From the NCBI GenBank assembly GCA_958496175.1, contig OY292276.1:24818001-24882000 (forward strand): a stretch of DNA of 64,000 nt, written 5' to 3'. This document shows positions 22,435-35,560 of this stretch, piece after piece. The notes under the pieces were generated by a model. The model was not told the DNA's origin. It searched no databases and saw nothing but the letters and a program-made list of their open reading frames with translations. Position 1 is the first letter of the stretch, and every line of letters begins with the position of its first letter. Position numbers and translations under genes: made by a program. This DNA comes from Sisyra terminalis. Taxonomy: Eukaryota; Arthropoda; Insecta; Neuroptera; Sisyridae.

Positions 22435-22646
22435 CTAACCCAGTAGTAGAAATTCACTATAAGTATACTATAGATATACTATTTCTACACGATCTGACAA
22501 CGATCTTAATTTTAAACTTTATGGTACGTTACACTGTTTCTTGATTTAATCTCACCATGTGCTCTTACTAAAAAAACTTTACTGTAAAAATCAACGAAAT
22601 TTATATTTACTTATAAAACTATCCACCAATTTTATTAATATAAAGT

Positions 22647-22859
22647 TTATTTAAAAATAATTTCATTTCTTTCAACTGAGTTCCAGATATTCAATACTTT
22701 ACAAATTTTATATTTTTGGTGCGAAACTCTTTCTGTAAGGGCATAGATATGGTCATCAGATCGTGTTGAAATAGTATATTCATATTGTGAGTCAGTACTA
22801 TTAAGTAAGGTGGAGAGGGGTCGAAGAAGACTAAGAATAGAAGATTCACAATTCATCAA
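22647..22859 (-). other. Second open frame upstream on the same strand
   Basis: There are about 70 codons, including SILSLLRPLSTLLNSTDSQY and HIYALTERVSHQKYKICK, preceded by an acceptor-like TTCTATTCTTAG. It could be an exon upstream of 22135-22434. Against this, a roughly 28-nt piece (ATACTATTTCAACACGATCT, minus, near 22765) recurs inverted at 22476-22502, suggesting decayed palindromic repeat sequence instead. Confidence 0.15.
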
Positions 22860-23683
22860 ATCAGAAAATTGGGAACATTATTTACTTAATTCGTAATAGA
22901 TTGTTACAATATTCAGTAGGAGGATTAGATCTTTTTGGGCGTAATTCACATGTAATCCATTAATATTATTTAGGACTTCAATAATGATCAACAGTTTGTC
23001 ATAATCTACGACTTACCTTATCTTATAGTAGGCACCAACAATTGCAAGAACTCGAAAAAGCATCATACTTTTTTTCAGAAGACGACGCACTAACATGTTG
23101 CAGTAATAGTATCTACTTACAAAGAATGCTTGGAATTTTTCCACACACTATAATTCGCTTTTCAAAATCTTGTAGATTATATTGCAACCCCTAAGTTATT
23201 TTTTTTTTAAAATAAAGATTTTCACAAATTCACATTACAATTTTAAAGGTTGAAAAATGATATCGCTATTTCATTTTCCTATATTTAATATTTATTAAAA
23301 TACAATGTGACTTTTAAAAAAAATCCATATTTTCTGGCATTGGTAAAAGTTCTTTTTGTTAGTGTTATAAAACACGGCCTTGATATTAATATATTTAAAA
23401 TTAATTCATTGAAATTCGTTCGAGTAAATATTTTTATGTGAAAATATTTCAAGATACATAAACCTCAGTCGTGTTTTGATGTTACCCGCATCCCGAATTA
23501 TTGGTGAATAAATTACTGTTTTTATAATTTTTTTCCACACATTAATATTTTTGCTTCAAGTAACCAATTTAGATTTACAAAAAAAATGTATCGTAAAAAA
23601 TGATGATATATACAAATATGGGAGAAAAAAGCCTTCTTTTAAATACGAGGAAAAATAATTAAAATTTCCGGTCGTGTTAAAGC
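22860..23683. other. AT-rich stretch, nothing recognised
   Basis: No gene or element was seen. Confidence 0.5.
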
Positions 23684-24340
23684 TTGAATAGTTCGGCAGA
23701 AAGCTCGACGTATAGACGAGATGAGATGGTTTTAAAAAAAAATGTTAAGCTTATATTCTCGAGGTTCGTTTTATTTTATTTTATTTTATTTTTTTTTTTG
23801 TATATCTTCGCTTTTTTGCTTTGTGGTCGTCATAGTATGGGCTTTATGGTCGAACGAGCATGCAAAAGTAAACAACCTATTCAGAATATTACAAATACTT
23901 ACAAAGAATTGGATATTGATGGCAGCTTTGGTGAGCTTTCTGCGATCGTTAAACGAAGCCGCGGGGGTATGTTTCCTTGTGGCTGTGTTTGCCGGACCAA
24001 CAACTGACCAGTGGTCAGTGCGGCCTTTTCATTTGATTACAACCCTTCGGACTGATTACATTTATTTAACAATCGGTCAATGTGATTTGTAAGAAGAATG
24101 TAATTTATGGTCGTACGAACAAACAACAAATAAATCACACGTGGCGACTTAATATGATTTTGACCATCGCAATATTGGTTTACTTGACTACTGCTGCAAG
24201 GATATTAAGCATATTACAGATTTACACTTATTTGATTACCCTGCGACCCCCATTTTATTTCATTTCTTCTCAAATTATGAAATTATTTGCCTCCAATGAC
24301 GCATCCTTTTAAATTAAACTTGACATTGAACGAAGTTCAT
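23684..24340. promoter_or_regulatory. GC-richer island with TTTTA run
   Basis: A (TTTTA)n tract at about 23769-23795 is followed by unique GC-richer sequence to about 24080 (for example CGTTAAACGAAGCCGCGGGG near 23950). Two overlapping plus frames (23684-24007, 23742-24092) and a third (24082-24312) show no domain and partly translate the microsatellite into Phe/Leu runs. I treat the island as candidate noncoding conserved sequence. Confidence 0.25.
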
Positions 24341-25631
24341 CATTTTTACTGCGCCCTTAAGGGAATTTTCGCCCCTTTTCCAACAAAATACAATGTCACC
24401 AGAATCTATACACCATGTTTGCTAATAACCATTAAAAAGTACAGCTAATATTGAAAACACCAACAAATTTTTTCTCGAAAACTTTCTGGTTTCTAAAAAG
24501 AAACTTTTAAGATGACAATTATTTCTGTTTTGAAACTAATTACCAAAACTTGTCGTATTTGAATAGGGGGTAGTTGGGCTAAAGAGAATCTAGACTCGTT
24601 CCTTTTCAGACGACTCTTGTTTGTGAACGGAAAAGCTTTTTAATGGTTACTTAGGAAGAAACTTCCATACAATTCCAACGACATTAAGAAAACATTTCGA
24701 TTGACTTTTACGATAACGTTTTGCAACATTCGAAAACGCCACTTTTCTTTCCGTAATTGCAGTAATATAAAAAAGAAAAAAGTAAATTATTTTTCACAAC
24801 ATCAACATTGTAACTGTATCAGCTTTTATCATTCAATATTTACGTGCAAATGTAACTTGGCATTAAAAACATATTAATGTCATATGAAGGGAAAATAATT
24901 AACTTTATCTAATTAAAATCGAGTGCAACTCGCCTTTTATCCTAGACGGTTAATAATTGGTGGCTTTCGCGGCGATTAATGGTAGTGTCGTTGGGATTTT
25001 CGTGATTATTTCGCTTATGAATTCGAATTAAGGCCTAATGGCACAAAGGAAAGCTGCTATACTTTTACAGTGTAGAAAATAATACCGTTGAAAAACAACT
25101 TTAAATGGAGAATGATCAAGGAAATAACGCACATAAAATGCAGAGATGTAAAGTGATTTCGATCATTTATACAAATTATATTTTTTTAACATTTTTTCGC
25201 TACTTCATTTTACAACGAAAACAATCATTTACAGTAGAGATATTATAAAATAATACAATTGAGAAATTATAGTAGTATAAATTTATTATTATAATATTAT
25301 TGTCAGTGACAAGTAAAGTGTGTTAAAGGTCACTAAAATCACCAATTTTAATTTTAATTTTGGTGGCGCTTTTTTCGTTTTTCAAGATAAAGAATTTTAA
25401 TTTTTGGGACTACCAAACTTTAAATGAAGATTAAAATAGGTATGAGAAATTACAAATATTGATATTTTGTCAAATTTTTCAAGTAAACTTTATATGAAAA
25501 CTGAGTACTTTTTTGCGACCTAATGGTATCCTAAAGGCTTTTGCGTTTATCATAATTTTAAGCATAAGTTATTTGAAAATTAAATAAATTGTAATCATTT
25601 TTATATGCTTATATAGGTACCTTTGTCATTG
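24341..25631. other. AT-rich stretch with one small GC-richer patch
   Basis: The patch at 24905-25040 contains GGTTAATAATTGG and GCGGCGATTAATGG, homeodomain-like strings. A TATTATAATATTATTG-type A/T run is near 25280. No gene was recognised. Confidence 0.4.
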
Positions 25632-25822
25632 ACTACTGTTTTTCAAACTTTCAGGACCTACTTTCTGAGAAGCCCTCCTTAAAAAAATGAAATAAAAGAT
25701 AGTAGTTTGTGTGATTCTGTTGTTACCCAAAAATATATTTTGCTACACCAAACTTAGCATCACTGCTCCAAACCATTTTTGTACTCCATGTTGTTCGCGT
25801 GCCACACTTAAGGAAACACTGC
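25632..25822. mobile_element. Probable non-autonomous hAT element (MITE)
   Basis: The left end CTACTGTTTTTCAAACTTTC and the right end read on the minus strand, CAGTGTTTCCTTAAGTGTGG, resemble the CAGTGTTTCCCAAACTTT ends of hAT MITEs. The length of about 190 bp fits. No clear 8-bp target duplication was found, so the boundaries are approximate. Confidence 0.5.
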
Positions 25823-27204
25823 TATAGAGAATAAGGAGTCCTACATACTAAGAGAAAAATAGCAAATACATTGAAAAAGTTATATTCTTTTCACGTATGA
25901 TGCAATCTATTGGATGTGAAACCTCATAAAATACAAGATATAAATTACTAAATCTTTTCAACGGCGAAATTTAGGGTGAATTTTAAACAAATTTTGTTGA
26001 TATTTTCAAGTATAGAAATGACAGAAAAATTGTAAAAAGCTCGTTAGATGAAAGAAGCTTGAAGATATATTATTATATATTTATCAACTAAATTCCAAGT
26101 TTTAACAAGTGAAACTTGAATAATCCTGTAATTAGTAAAGTTCTTTCTGTCAAATTTAATCGACTTTCGATCATTACATGCTTAAGTTATGGTTAAAGTA
26201 CGAACATTATTAAACTTATTATGTTCACAAGCTGTTCCCAAAATTGACTGAGCTTTCATCCATCTGTAGTGAAAATATCCAACTTTAAGACCCCCTCTTA
26301 GCTGGCTTAGAGAAAAAGCCCGTTAATGTTAGTAATGCTATTGGAAATATCTTATTTATCACTATTTTTAATAATGTCTTATGCGAATCGCTCATTAGGG
26401 CTCACTCAATATTCGCTCGCGATCCACCTGTGAGTTGCGACCCATAATTTTTAAGAAACTGGTATATAAGTAAATATGGTATATAAAGGTAAATAACTGG
26501 TATATAAAGTATACCATCACTTAATTTTTGATTAAAATTAGAGTATTTGAGGAATTTTTGAAATAAATACTTTTCCTTAACATCTTTTCTAATGCGTAGG
26601 AATACTAAGATATATACTAAGAGTATACAGAAGTGTAGACGATGAATTATTTTTGTTATTAGCTTAAAGAGTATCAATAAATGCCAAAGATATATTTTAA
26701 TAGACATATTTATCAAAAAATTATCCAAATACTATCATTTAATTACTAATTAAGTCCTTAGTTAGTCTCGATTATTGATGCTAACATTTTTGGACATTAT
26801 AATTCTTTAGCAGCGTTCTAAAAAAATGATCATACTAAAGTTTTAATAAAAGGATATGCCATTGTTATTGTAAGGAGGTTCCTCACAAATTGTTAGTGAG
26901 CAATTTCAGAACAAAGCTGGCTGATTTTGGAAGCGATTTTGATAGAACTAAAATCGCAGTCGAGTCGATCGCTAGCACATGTTTTTTTTTGTTTTTTGGT
27001 AAGAGAAATCAAATGAAGTGATCTGATCGACGACGAAGTAATCGTCACCCTCGGTTGCTATTTTATATTCAAAACATCAATACCGTCGAACTAATGCGAA
27101 CGAATTCCTATAATACTGCCATTAAAAGCAAAAATTGGATTTAAAATTTCATTATATTTTAGCAATCACAAAATACTAATAACTGATGTCAACTGATCTG
27201 CCAT
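25823..27204. other. AT-rich stretch with possible hAT-end debris
   Basis: Around 26415-26455 the string GCGATCCACCTGTGAGTTGC followed by GACCCA resembles GGGTCGC-type hAT termini, but no partner was seen. Imperfect repeats of GGTATATAA(A)GTAAATA lie at 26460-26510. The 108-codon minus frame (26402-26728) translates this debris. Confidence 0.4.
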
Positions 27205-27355
27205 TTGAGACACTACCAGAAGAGGCTATGGCAGTGGATCAAAAATTTTTTTTTAATTACTACAAATAAGAATAACTTGTCACGCACGTACATAAATACA
27301 CACATCATTTTTTTTTCTTGGATATATCGAATTCTGAGACGAAATGAATTTATAT

Positions 27356-27519
27356 TTAATGTTGTAGAAGAGAAACTAGAAGACCCCTGGGATTTAATGG
27401 AAGGAAACCTTGAATTTATTGAAACGAGGAAGCGACTACCTCTATTTATAGAACCAGGAATACACGATACTAGAGGGAGTAATTCAACCACGCGGGAAAC
27501 TAAACCTATCGTCATATAA
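27356..27519 (+). other. Coding-looking open frame, unrecognised
   Basis: Within a 104-codon plus frame, the last 54 codons (NVVEEKLEDPWDLMEGNLEF, then TRKRLPLFIEPGIHDTRGS) are acidic/basic mixed with balanced codon use, while the first half is A/T-rich and random-looking. The opposite strand is also open and serine-rich. It could be a fragment of an exon or of a transposon protein. There are no domain matches I can name. Confidence 0.2.
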
Positions 27520-28129
27520 AAAAAATGTTACAGGGTAGGTCAAATTAGCTTCGAATGGCTCGTGTAAATACCAAACTATGTATCAGCCGATGATTCAAAC
27601 TTGCCCTGACATAATTTGTATTGATTATTTTGTATTATGAAAACGAAACTTAGTAAAAAAATAAAAAGTAAAATTACGAAAAAAAGTAAAATATCAAAAC
27701 ACTTAAGATCTTTTTATGCAAGGTAGTAATGTTAATTGAAACTTTTGAGGGTTGAGTTGTCAATAATAAACGTATTAATTATTGATCGCAAAGGACATTT
27801 ATGTTATTTTAAGCTTTAATTACGAAGTCATAGCACTGAAATGAAAAATTGATTCTCCTCTTATATTAGTTAAAAATATAAAATGAATTTTAATATCCTA
27901 AACTGTTTGTAGTTATTTTCCCCCAAATACCACTTTGCTGAAACATACATTTTCAATATTATTTAGATGAATATATGTTTTATGTTGAAGCACTCAAAAA
28001 GTATTAAGTACAGTTTACTTAAGTATATTATGGTATTTAATTATTATTTTCATTGAAATGGTTATTCTTCAATTTTTTATGGAAAAAAACTTACCATTAT
28101 TTGAACATATGCACAATGCAGTCTCAATC
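27520..28129. other. AT-rich stretch, nothing recognised
   Basis: No gene or element was seen. Confidence 0.5.
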
Positions 28130-28760
28130 TTTTGTAATGCAAAACCGCTATTCCCTTTTTTTCACTACTAGGCTATATCTCTTTCGCCATTATGAAATGC
28201 ACGACATAATAAAATACCTCATAAGCGGATTACCGGTGAGTTTATACGACAGCTATGTAAACAACTCGCTTTCGGTAAGCCTGCGTCTCTTTTTTGGGCT
28301 GTATTATGCTTTTATTTCCCGACAAATAATCTATTTAACAATAACGAATTGCGACAAACTGTGAAATGAACGCTCATAGTGCCTGAGTCTCTGTCCACAA
28401 AACACGAATCTCTCAATTTCCTTCTCGGAATTTAATCACTCGGGCATATGGATGGGGTGAGATGGGGTGAAATGGGGTGAGTACGCGGCTAGTCGTGTTA
28501 ATGTTCTCACACTATAATTATTTGTGCATACAATGCGAACGCATGGCCTGGCCTCTTCACGCTCTGTCACCTTCATTGAAAATTAAAGTTTTCGACAAGG
28601 CCCAAGCTTAACACCAAGTCTTGCACATGAAAGAACTTTGGTCAAATTTACCTTTTTTCTCATCAATTTTCAGTTAGTTAAGCACATTTTCACGCTTCCC
28701 AAGTTAAGACGTCCTCAGCAAGCTCATTCAGGTATACCTACTTAGATACTATATATGTAC
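28130..28760. promoter_or_regulatory. GC-richer island with 10-bp tandem repeat
   Basis: Unique GC-richer sequence spans about 28130-28640. Within it, at about 28452-28482, GATGGGGTGA is repeated three times (third unit AATGGGGTGA). A 103-codon plus frame over 28053-28364 has no recognisable domain. Confidence 0.3.
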
Positions 28761-30299
28761 CTAGCTAGTGCCCGCGACTTCGTCTACGTAACGTAGGTGT
28801 TGGTTATATTTTCTTTTTAGATTTGCTTTTTGTAGTAGTATATGGAAATTTTTATTTTTCCTATTTCTTTTGCGGAAAACATAATCATACATAAAAACGA
28901 TATTTTGTCAACTTTAAAAAGACATTTGTTAAAACTGTTGCTTAGAATAAAATATTTGTAGGTAATGATCAATTAATTTTCAAAAAAAAAAATTATAAAT
29001 ATCTAAAAAGAGTATGGTCTTTTGCGTATACCTACGGTAGGTATACCTATCGTGAACCAAATAATCCATAAATCAATCAGCATCTATACATAAATAAAAA
29101 ATATCGTCAAGTTCAATAAATTCGGTCTTAATTATGACTTAAAACAGTTTTCAGAATTACTCGCGTCAAAATATCAGAACGTAATCCTGCAATATACAAC
29201 ACTATCGCGAAATTGAAATTTGTACAATTGCACGAAACCCAATTCCTCCATAATTAAGTATAACCATTGAGTAACTATACACTAATTATTAAAATATCTG
29301 AATTTCAATTATACAATTAAACCATATTGAATATTCTCGAGACCCTCATACACGATGTAGCGTATGCCTTTTATTCGGGAAGAGCATTTTAAATTTCTTT
29401 TATCATTATGACTTACCGTATATTTAACACTCTAAACACTCTACCCTACTTTTCAATTGTCAATCTTTCTCTGTCGATAGGAGCCACTATATTTAGTTCA
29501 CAAAAATGGAGGTAAGTATTTTTTTTTAGTTCGCCAAATTTCTGGGAGTACTCGCTCACTAATGTATTTATTTATGAATAGGTGTTTCGGATTTTCAGGT
29601 TTATAATATGTGAAAGCCAAAAAACTTAATGCTCACTTATAAACTGAACTTAACCATTTTCAGATATATCTCTCAGAGTTCAAATTTTTAATCAGATCCT
29701 AATGTTTTGTTTCTAATAATAAACCAACTTTTTTTTATATTAAGGGGTAAAATGTTTCTTCTATAACGGCAGTTTGATTATGAAATTTGAAATTTCGATT
29801 GTTTATTAGACGTTATCCCATACAATCTTTGCCACCATTTTTTACTCTTTTAGGGTAGGAATTTTTAAAAACCCTGTCTTATTATATATCTGCATCGTAT
29901 AAGGAAAACACTTTCCAAATTTCATCGACACAAACATGCACTTATATTTGGAAATACATTGTAAAACGAAAAAAAAATATGACCTTCTTTATTTTAAACC
30001 GACAGACTTACAAAAATTTAAAAATGTTAAATTTGGAATAAGGGCATCTTGAAACAAATATTTACCCTAAAATTAGGTTCAAAATTTAAATATATAGACA
30101 GACGTAAGAATTTTATATTGTAGTATCTATAGATAATATTAAAACTTTCCATTCCAAAAATTCGACTTTCATCTTAGTTTTATATAGTTGCAAAGAAATT
30201 ATATCCATTAGGTGGCTTTTTAAGATATTCAGCCTTTGAAACATCATCTTATTCATATGATTCACATAATGATCGCTGAATCTTGTTATTAATATTAAT
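28761..30299. other. AT-rich stretch, nothing recognised
   Basis: A small inverted pair (CCTACGGTAGG then TATACCTATCG) is near 29030-29050. No gene or element was seen. Confidence 0.45.
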
Positions 30300-30307
30300 T
30301 ATGAATG

Positions 30308-30745
30308 TCAAAAGTCTCCCGTTCCCGCATCGTCGATATAGGGCAGGATGGTAGGAACTTTCGTCGATAGAAAACTTAAATAATTAGGCTCGTTACTAAC
30401 AGTATAATTTCGAAATGCTCGTTCAAGTCTCATCATCTTGCTTCTAATCTGCGGCTGGAACGACTTTGAGCCAACCGATACGGTGGCAATTAAGCGCAAC
30501 TATTCCATCGAAAATTTTCGCCACGATATTACCAATTGAGATAACGACATGTTCTTAATTCGTCCCATTAATTGAAGCAGCCCTATTACAGACAATGAAC
30601 TTTCGAAAAATGAAGCTGGCGGTTTTTGTTTAAAAAGCTCGAATTGGCTGTTAAACGATACACTACATCGGTCGTGAATTTGTAGTTTTAATTGCCGATT
30701 TTTTGAACATTTATCACACTGGAGTACGTATTTCCCCAATCGCAT
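30308..30745 (-). other. Open region interrupted by a single in-frame TAG
   Basis: On the minus strand the frame starting MRLGKYVLQCDKCSKNRQLK runs 81 codons to a TAG (30500-30502) and then continues in frame for 63 more codons (including KMMRLERAFRNYTVSNEPNY). GC content is above the flanks. No domain was recognised apart from one Cys-x2-Cys pair. A one-stop pseudo-exon, a stop-codon-readthrough frame or a noncoding conserved patch are all possible. Confidence 0.2.
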
Positions 30746-32295
30746 TTGTATTCAATCCCAAGTCGGCTCTTAAGGGATTTTTGGATTATTATTTAACAAA
30801 AGCTTAGCGTAGATACACACAAATGCATGTGTAATTCATCCCTTTCTACATTGAATACTTTTGAGGTTTCCCTCATAAAAAAAACTGCATTGAACAACCC
30901 GCTTTTAATCAAAACATTCCTACTAAATCTTTTCTAAAAAAATGCAATTTTAATTTCGTGGTAAAACCTCAAAAATCAAATAAACGTGCGATTAAACGAA
31001 AAAATATCAAGCGTAACAAAAGAGCCACATGTATAAATCACACGTAACAAGCACTAAAATGGAGAATAAATTCCATATTTTATTAGATATTTATAATATG
31101 CGACAGGTTCTAAAGGAAAACAATAACGAAATAAATTGAAGCAAAAAAAGGTTATTCTTAACGACAAGGGTACAATAATAATGTTGTACACTCGCACTAT
31201 TTGTAAGCGAATAAATAGGTAAAAGGAAAATAATGCTTTTTGATGCTATCAGGTAGTAAAACATATTGTCGAGAGTTGCAAAGGGCAAATATATTACGCA
31301 CATTTGTCCTCGAACAGGAAGAATAAGTGACATAGGAAGATAGTTGAAGAAAAAAATGGGTTTTTATTGCTCAAATAATTTTTTTCTGTGTCAAATAAAA
31401 ATGCCAACAAACAAACGACAAAAATTACTAAACAAATATCGTAAACCTACATATCTTTAATATTTTAGAAATGATTGACTTCAAATCAATAATGATAATA
31501 ATTTATTAAATGACCGATTGGGTTTCAACTATTTGAAATTACAATCTGTAATTTCGAAAATAAAGATATTAAAAATGGAAAAGCTCGTCTTTCATTTTTA
31601 ATAACAAATGGTAGTAGTAGGAAAATTGCTTTGTCATTAAAAGTATAAAATTGTTTTCCCTATCTAGATAAAAATTAACGGGATTAGTTTAATAATTTTT
31701 AATTTCATTTATTGCATTTGCATTTCTAAAATTGAAAAAAATACTTATAAATATTACTCCGCAGTTAAGGGTTTTGGTTCCGTATCTTTTTCTTATATTT
31801 TTGTGGAATTAAGTATAGAAAAAGCATCGTACCTGAATATCATGACGGTTTTATAAATTTATAAGAAATCCCTATAGGTGTTTTTATCTCTCAACTCAAA
31901 AAACATTGTTCTACAATGCAAAATATTTTTAAAATGAGATATATAATTTTTTATTTTTTTTAATCATCATTTGCTTTCAATAATCTGTAATTGAAACACC
32001 CAAACTGATGAGGTAATCTGAACTACTCCTATGCTGTGCATTAGAATATCACAGTATTTTTTTTCCAAATTTTTTCGAAAGAAAGTTTTTTTAGCTACTT
32101 ACAAAATAAAATATCTTCAAAATGGAGTTACATATATTAACATTTAACGGTTGCGCATCGTTTTTTGTTATAAGATGAATATCTTTACCTCTTCTAACTT
32201 TTGTACCGCATCAATGAGACATTGTTGGAAGAACATATAAATAAAGATTGGTAGGAAATAAAACCCTCTCCAAAAAAAAAAAAAAATATTAAAGC
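30746..32295. other. AT-rich stretch, nothing recognised
   Basis: No gene or element was seen. Chance frames only. Confidence 0.5.
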
Positions 32296-32465
32296 TGTGT
32301 AGACCACTGTGTCACCAAAATGGAGGTCCGCAAAAATTTTTTGCAGATCCACAGCAAAATGTGGATTATACTTAACATATAAAAAAGCCCATTAGTGGTC
32401 CGCGGGATTTAAATTATGAATTTAGTGGCCCGTGAGGTCTAAAAGTTTACCGACCACTGGTCTAG
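32296..32465. repeat. Interspersed repeat, hAT-end-like, copy 1
   Basis: Reverse-complement similarity to 53503-53682: here GTGGTCCGCGGGATTTAAAT and GTGGATTATACTTAACATAT; there ATTTAAATCCCGCAGACCAC and GTTAAGTATATTCCACAT. The right end, on the minus strand, reads CCAGTGGTCGGTAAACTTTT, typical of hAT termini. The other terminus is not clearly inverted. Confidence 0.55.
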
Positions 32466-33413
32466 CAAATATTAAGTGCTCAAGAAAGACACTTCCCTGT
32501 AAAACTTCTGGTCCTAACAAATATTTAGTTTATAGTGCATCTTTTAATTTCACCAATAACTTATTGGTGCACTAAATGGAAAATTGACAAATAATGCAGC
32601 AGACAAAACATTTATATTTACTTAATAAAGTTATAAACTGAATACCAAATACCACCTTATGCCTTACAACGAAAATTTATTTTTTATAGTTTGGGATCTT
32701 ACTTGGTAATGTATGGACCTGTAATACTAGATTTGTGTTAGAACTGTTTCCTATTTAAACTTGTTTCCAATTGATATACTGATGACGATCGATGAAAGTT
32801 CGTGCTTTCTTTTGTGTTATTACCATTTTCAAACTTTCTGTTTTCTTGGTTGGTATGATCGCAGGATCGGTACAACACATTTTAATTGATATCTTACATC
32901 AGGAATAAAGGATGCAAACGATGCATCGATTTTATCAAACATCGATATATAGTTGACGTTGAATCTCAGAACATCGATGATATATCGTTCTTCATGAGCA
33001 ATGTTTTTTGAACGATATTTTATCATAGTGACATCTTCCGGTCCGTTCATGATCTACAGATATCTCACAAACGTAAATTTATGTATCTATCAGTTTACAA
33101 GGCGTGAGATTATAAATTAACGGTATGGTAGGTTAGATTGTAATCCGACAACATTAGATTATAAACGACGGAGTATACAATTTTACGGTATCACATATTA
33201 TTATTGAGTAATATTTTATATCAATATATTTAAATAGTGGTTAAACCATCGAAAAAAATCGATATATCGTTTGTAAATTTCAATGTTTTTAATATCGATA
33301 TTTCTGTTTTAATTAATATCGATGTTTTTAAGAGCAATATTGCGTTCCTATCTGAAACGCAACAGTGCTTCTATTGTGCCAAACACCTAAATAATGTGAT
33401 AAGCCAAGCATCG
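32466..33413. other. AT-rich stretch leading to the mariner fragment
   Basis: Repeated ATCGAT/ATCGATATA strings occur between 32930 and 33325 (ATCGATATATAG, TCGATGATATATCG, AATCGATATATCG). A 73-codon minus frame (32829-33050) is unrecognised. Confidence 0.35.
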
Positions 33414-33577
33414 AATTCTCCAAACCTACCTCCACGTACCTTTTTGTTTCCTAGACTCAAGTAACTATGATAAGGGCAGAAAACCATAACTTCGGTGGCT
33501 AATAAAGAATTGGATCAAGCGTTGGCATACATGTGCAGCCGCTGATGGTGAGTATTTTGAAGGAATAAAAAACAAAA
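33414..33577 (+). pseudogene. Mariner-type transposase C-terminal fragment
   Basis: The plus strand reads NSPNLPPRTFLFPRLK followed by a stop, corresponding to the SPDLAPCDFFLFPKLK block around the third catalytic Asp, here with Asp changed to Thr and the preceding Asp to Asn. After about 45 nt of degenerate sequence, another frame (33506-33577) reads KNWIKRWHTCAADGEYFEGI, the conserved end of the same protein group. The expected intervening 50 or so residues are deleted. The lineage differs from that of the mariner at 14884, whose third block is PSxH rather than PCDFFLFP. Confidence 0.7.
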
Positions 33578-35560
33578 TTAATTAAAATTTTAGTTTTTTT
33601 TTTTTTTAAACTCCAGATATTTTTTACTTAGAAGGAACGTAACAAAAAATATTATTTGTGGATCAAAAAAAATTCGATTTACTTTTTGGGAACCTCACCA
33701 AACGTAAAGTATTACATTGACCAATATTATTTTTAAATTTTGAGATTAAATCAATAATTTCAAATCAAAATTCCAATATTTTAACATTTCAAAGTTTGCA
33801 CAAATCATTGAATGTATTAGTTTTGGAATTTCAGACAATAGTTTTGGAAAATCGAATCTGTGGAAAATTGTGAAGAGTGATCGGCCGGAAAATTGTCGAA
33901 ATTTGTCAAACATTAGCTTGAAAACAGATTAGTTTTTTTCCCCATGTAAAATTTATCATTTAGTTCGGTTTTCACGAATATCAATTATGTTTCAGCACAA
34001 ACAATAATATTACAACTCACTGTCACTGTAAATTAATTAAAGCTACAATTTTGTCACAATATAGAGGAATTGACACGAACAGGAGGGCTTTCGGACAATA
34101 ATGGATTTTGTGAGGCCATCGATTGCTTTTGACCACAATGCCACATTTGTTTCTAACATAGATTTTGTCCAAGTTTTAATTACAAGCCATGAGGGTGAGT
34201 AGGGTTGGGCTTGTTTTTCTCGCATGTTTATTATTTAATCGTGGGACTTTTGCATCTCGTTCTGTCTTGTCAATCGGTCGATTGGTAATTTAGAGTGAAA
34301 TTTTGCGGTAATAAAAGCGGTACCAATGCAATAAGCTCCGTTTATTGCTTCACCAAATGAACAAAATATAAACGCTGGCTTTTGTTAGCGTTAATGTCGC
34401 CATAATGTTCAACAATGCATCAAAAATAGGATACTAGAAAATAAAATTTTTAATTTTCTCCCGCTTTAATTGCAACCAATAAAAGACTAGATTTGTTGGA
34501 AATGAGAAAAAAAAATAATAAAGTGTAAATGGGTTAGTTTGTTTATCAGATCATCATTGTTTTAACTCTTTAAGTGTATAATTTTTCCTTGAATAAATGT
34601 GGGCAAAGAGATAAAGTTTGAGTTGTATCAATTAAATAATTGTTATGAAGTTTCTTGAAAAAATCGTTTCTCGAGTTCAACATGTTTATTCACTCTCTTG
34701 ACTGAAGGCGTTTTAATTAAATTAGCAAAAAAAGTTTTCCTTTCATTTAAATTTAAAACGTTGAAACAAACCTGAACACAACAACATTAATGCATATAAA
34801 AGCGCCCCATTTAAAACTCCAAGTATCTTTTTTATCTTGAGCTATTCGCCTTTTGTTTTCTCCCGCTCTTCCCGGTTTCACGGCTTCCCGTTTCAGTTTC
34901 ATTGACACGTCAACCAACAGCGAAAGTGTACAATTTTGTTTGTATCGCATTAAAAGGTATTAAGTGTAAAAGGTCCAACGGGGAAGGGTCCTGCTAGATA
35001 TGATGACAAGGGTAGTTCAATGCAACGTATTTACTTAAAATTTCATGCCCAAGCTCCATCCACCTACGACACGAGCTTTCGGCCAAGTGTGCTACCAATC
35101 TCGAGATAGGCGACTTAGAAGGGTGCTGCAATATTAATGAATGTCGAAAGCTTTTCCATGTGTTTGCATATTTCATTATCGGCCACTGGATCAAATCGCG
35201 ACACTTTTGTGGCAGCTGTCATTTCAAAAAAGTTACAAGTCACTCAAAATCGCTTCCAAATCAATCCACAAAATAGGCTATTTTGAGTTCTAATAACGCA
35301 TGCTACAGCGTTGTAATTCATTCACAAAGCTTGAATATAATTAAGATTAATTTCATAGCGACGAAATGTTTTACACATGGTGCGTTGTTGTGTTTAATAA
35401 TAAAGTTTGCAATAAAGCTCTGACCACAAATCTTCTTACATGATTTTAGGGGTGGCATGTGTGGTGTTTTGTGCTTTGAGCTTGCCAGCTACAGGGTCAG
35501 ATTTAGGCTTCACGCACTAATATGAGGCATTAACATCACTTATTTACTATTAGCACATTA
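33578..35560. promoter_or_regulatory. Mixed AT-rich sequence with several GC-richer islands
   Basis: GC-richer unique patches lie near 34060-34400, 34780-34940 and 34990-35220 (CAAGCTCCATCCACCTACG, CGACACTTTTGTGGCAGCTG). Minus-strand frames of 60-66 codons over these have no known domain. No transposon copies were found. Candidate noncoding conserved elements. Confidence 0.25.

Noticed and set aside
22735..22785. CTGATGA string on the minus strand near an inverted partial repeat, as in families A-C
   Set aside because: GAAA is not joined to a closed stem II, and the inverted similarity extends only about 28 nt; kept only as a remark.
23769..23795. TTTTA run as a promoter or splice tract
   Set aside because: A simple microsatellite; a similar run at 19711 is not next to any gene.
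25632..25822. Complete hAT MITE with duplication
   Set aside because: Ends look right but no matching 8-bp flanks were found, so completeness was not claimed.
27213..27515. 100-codon minus-strand frame
   Set aside because: It is the shadow of the better-looking plus frame, is serine-rich and has no domain.
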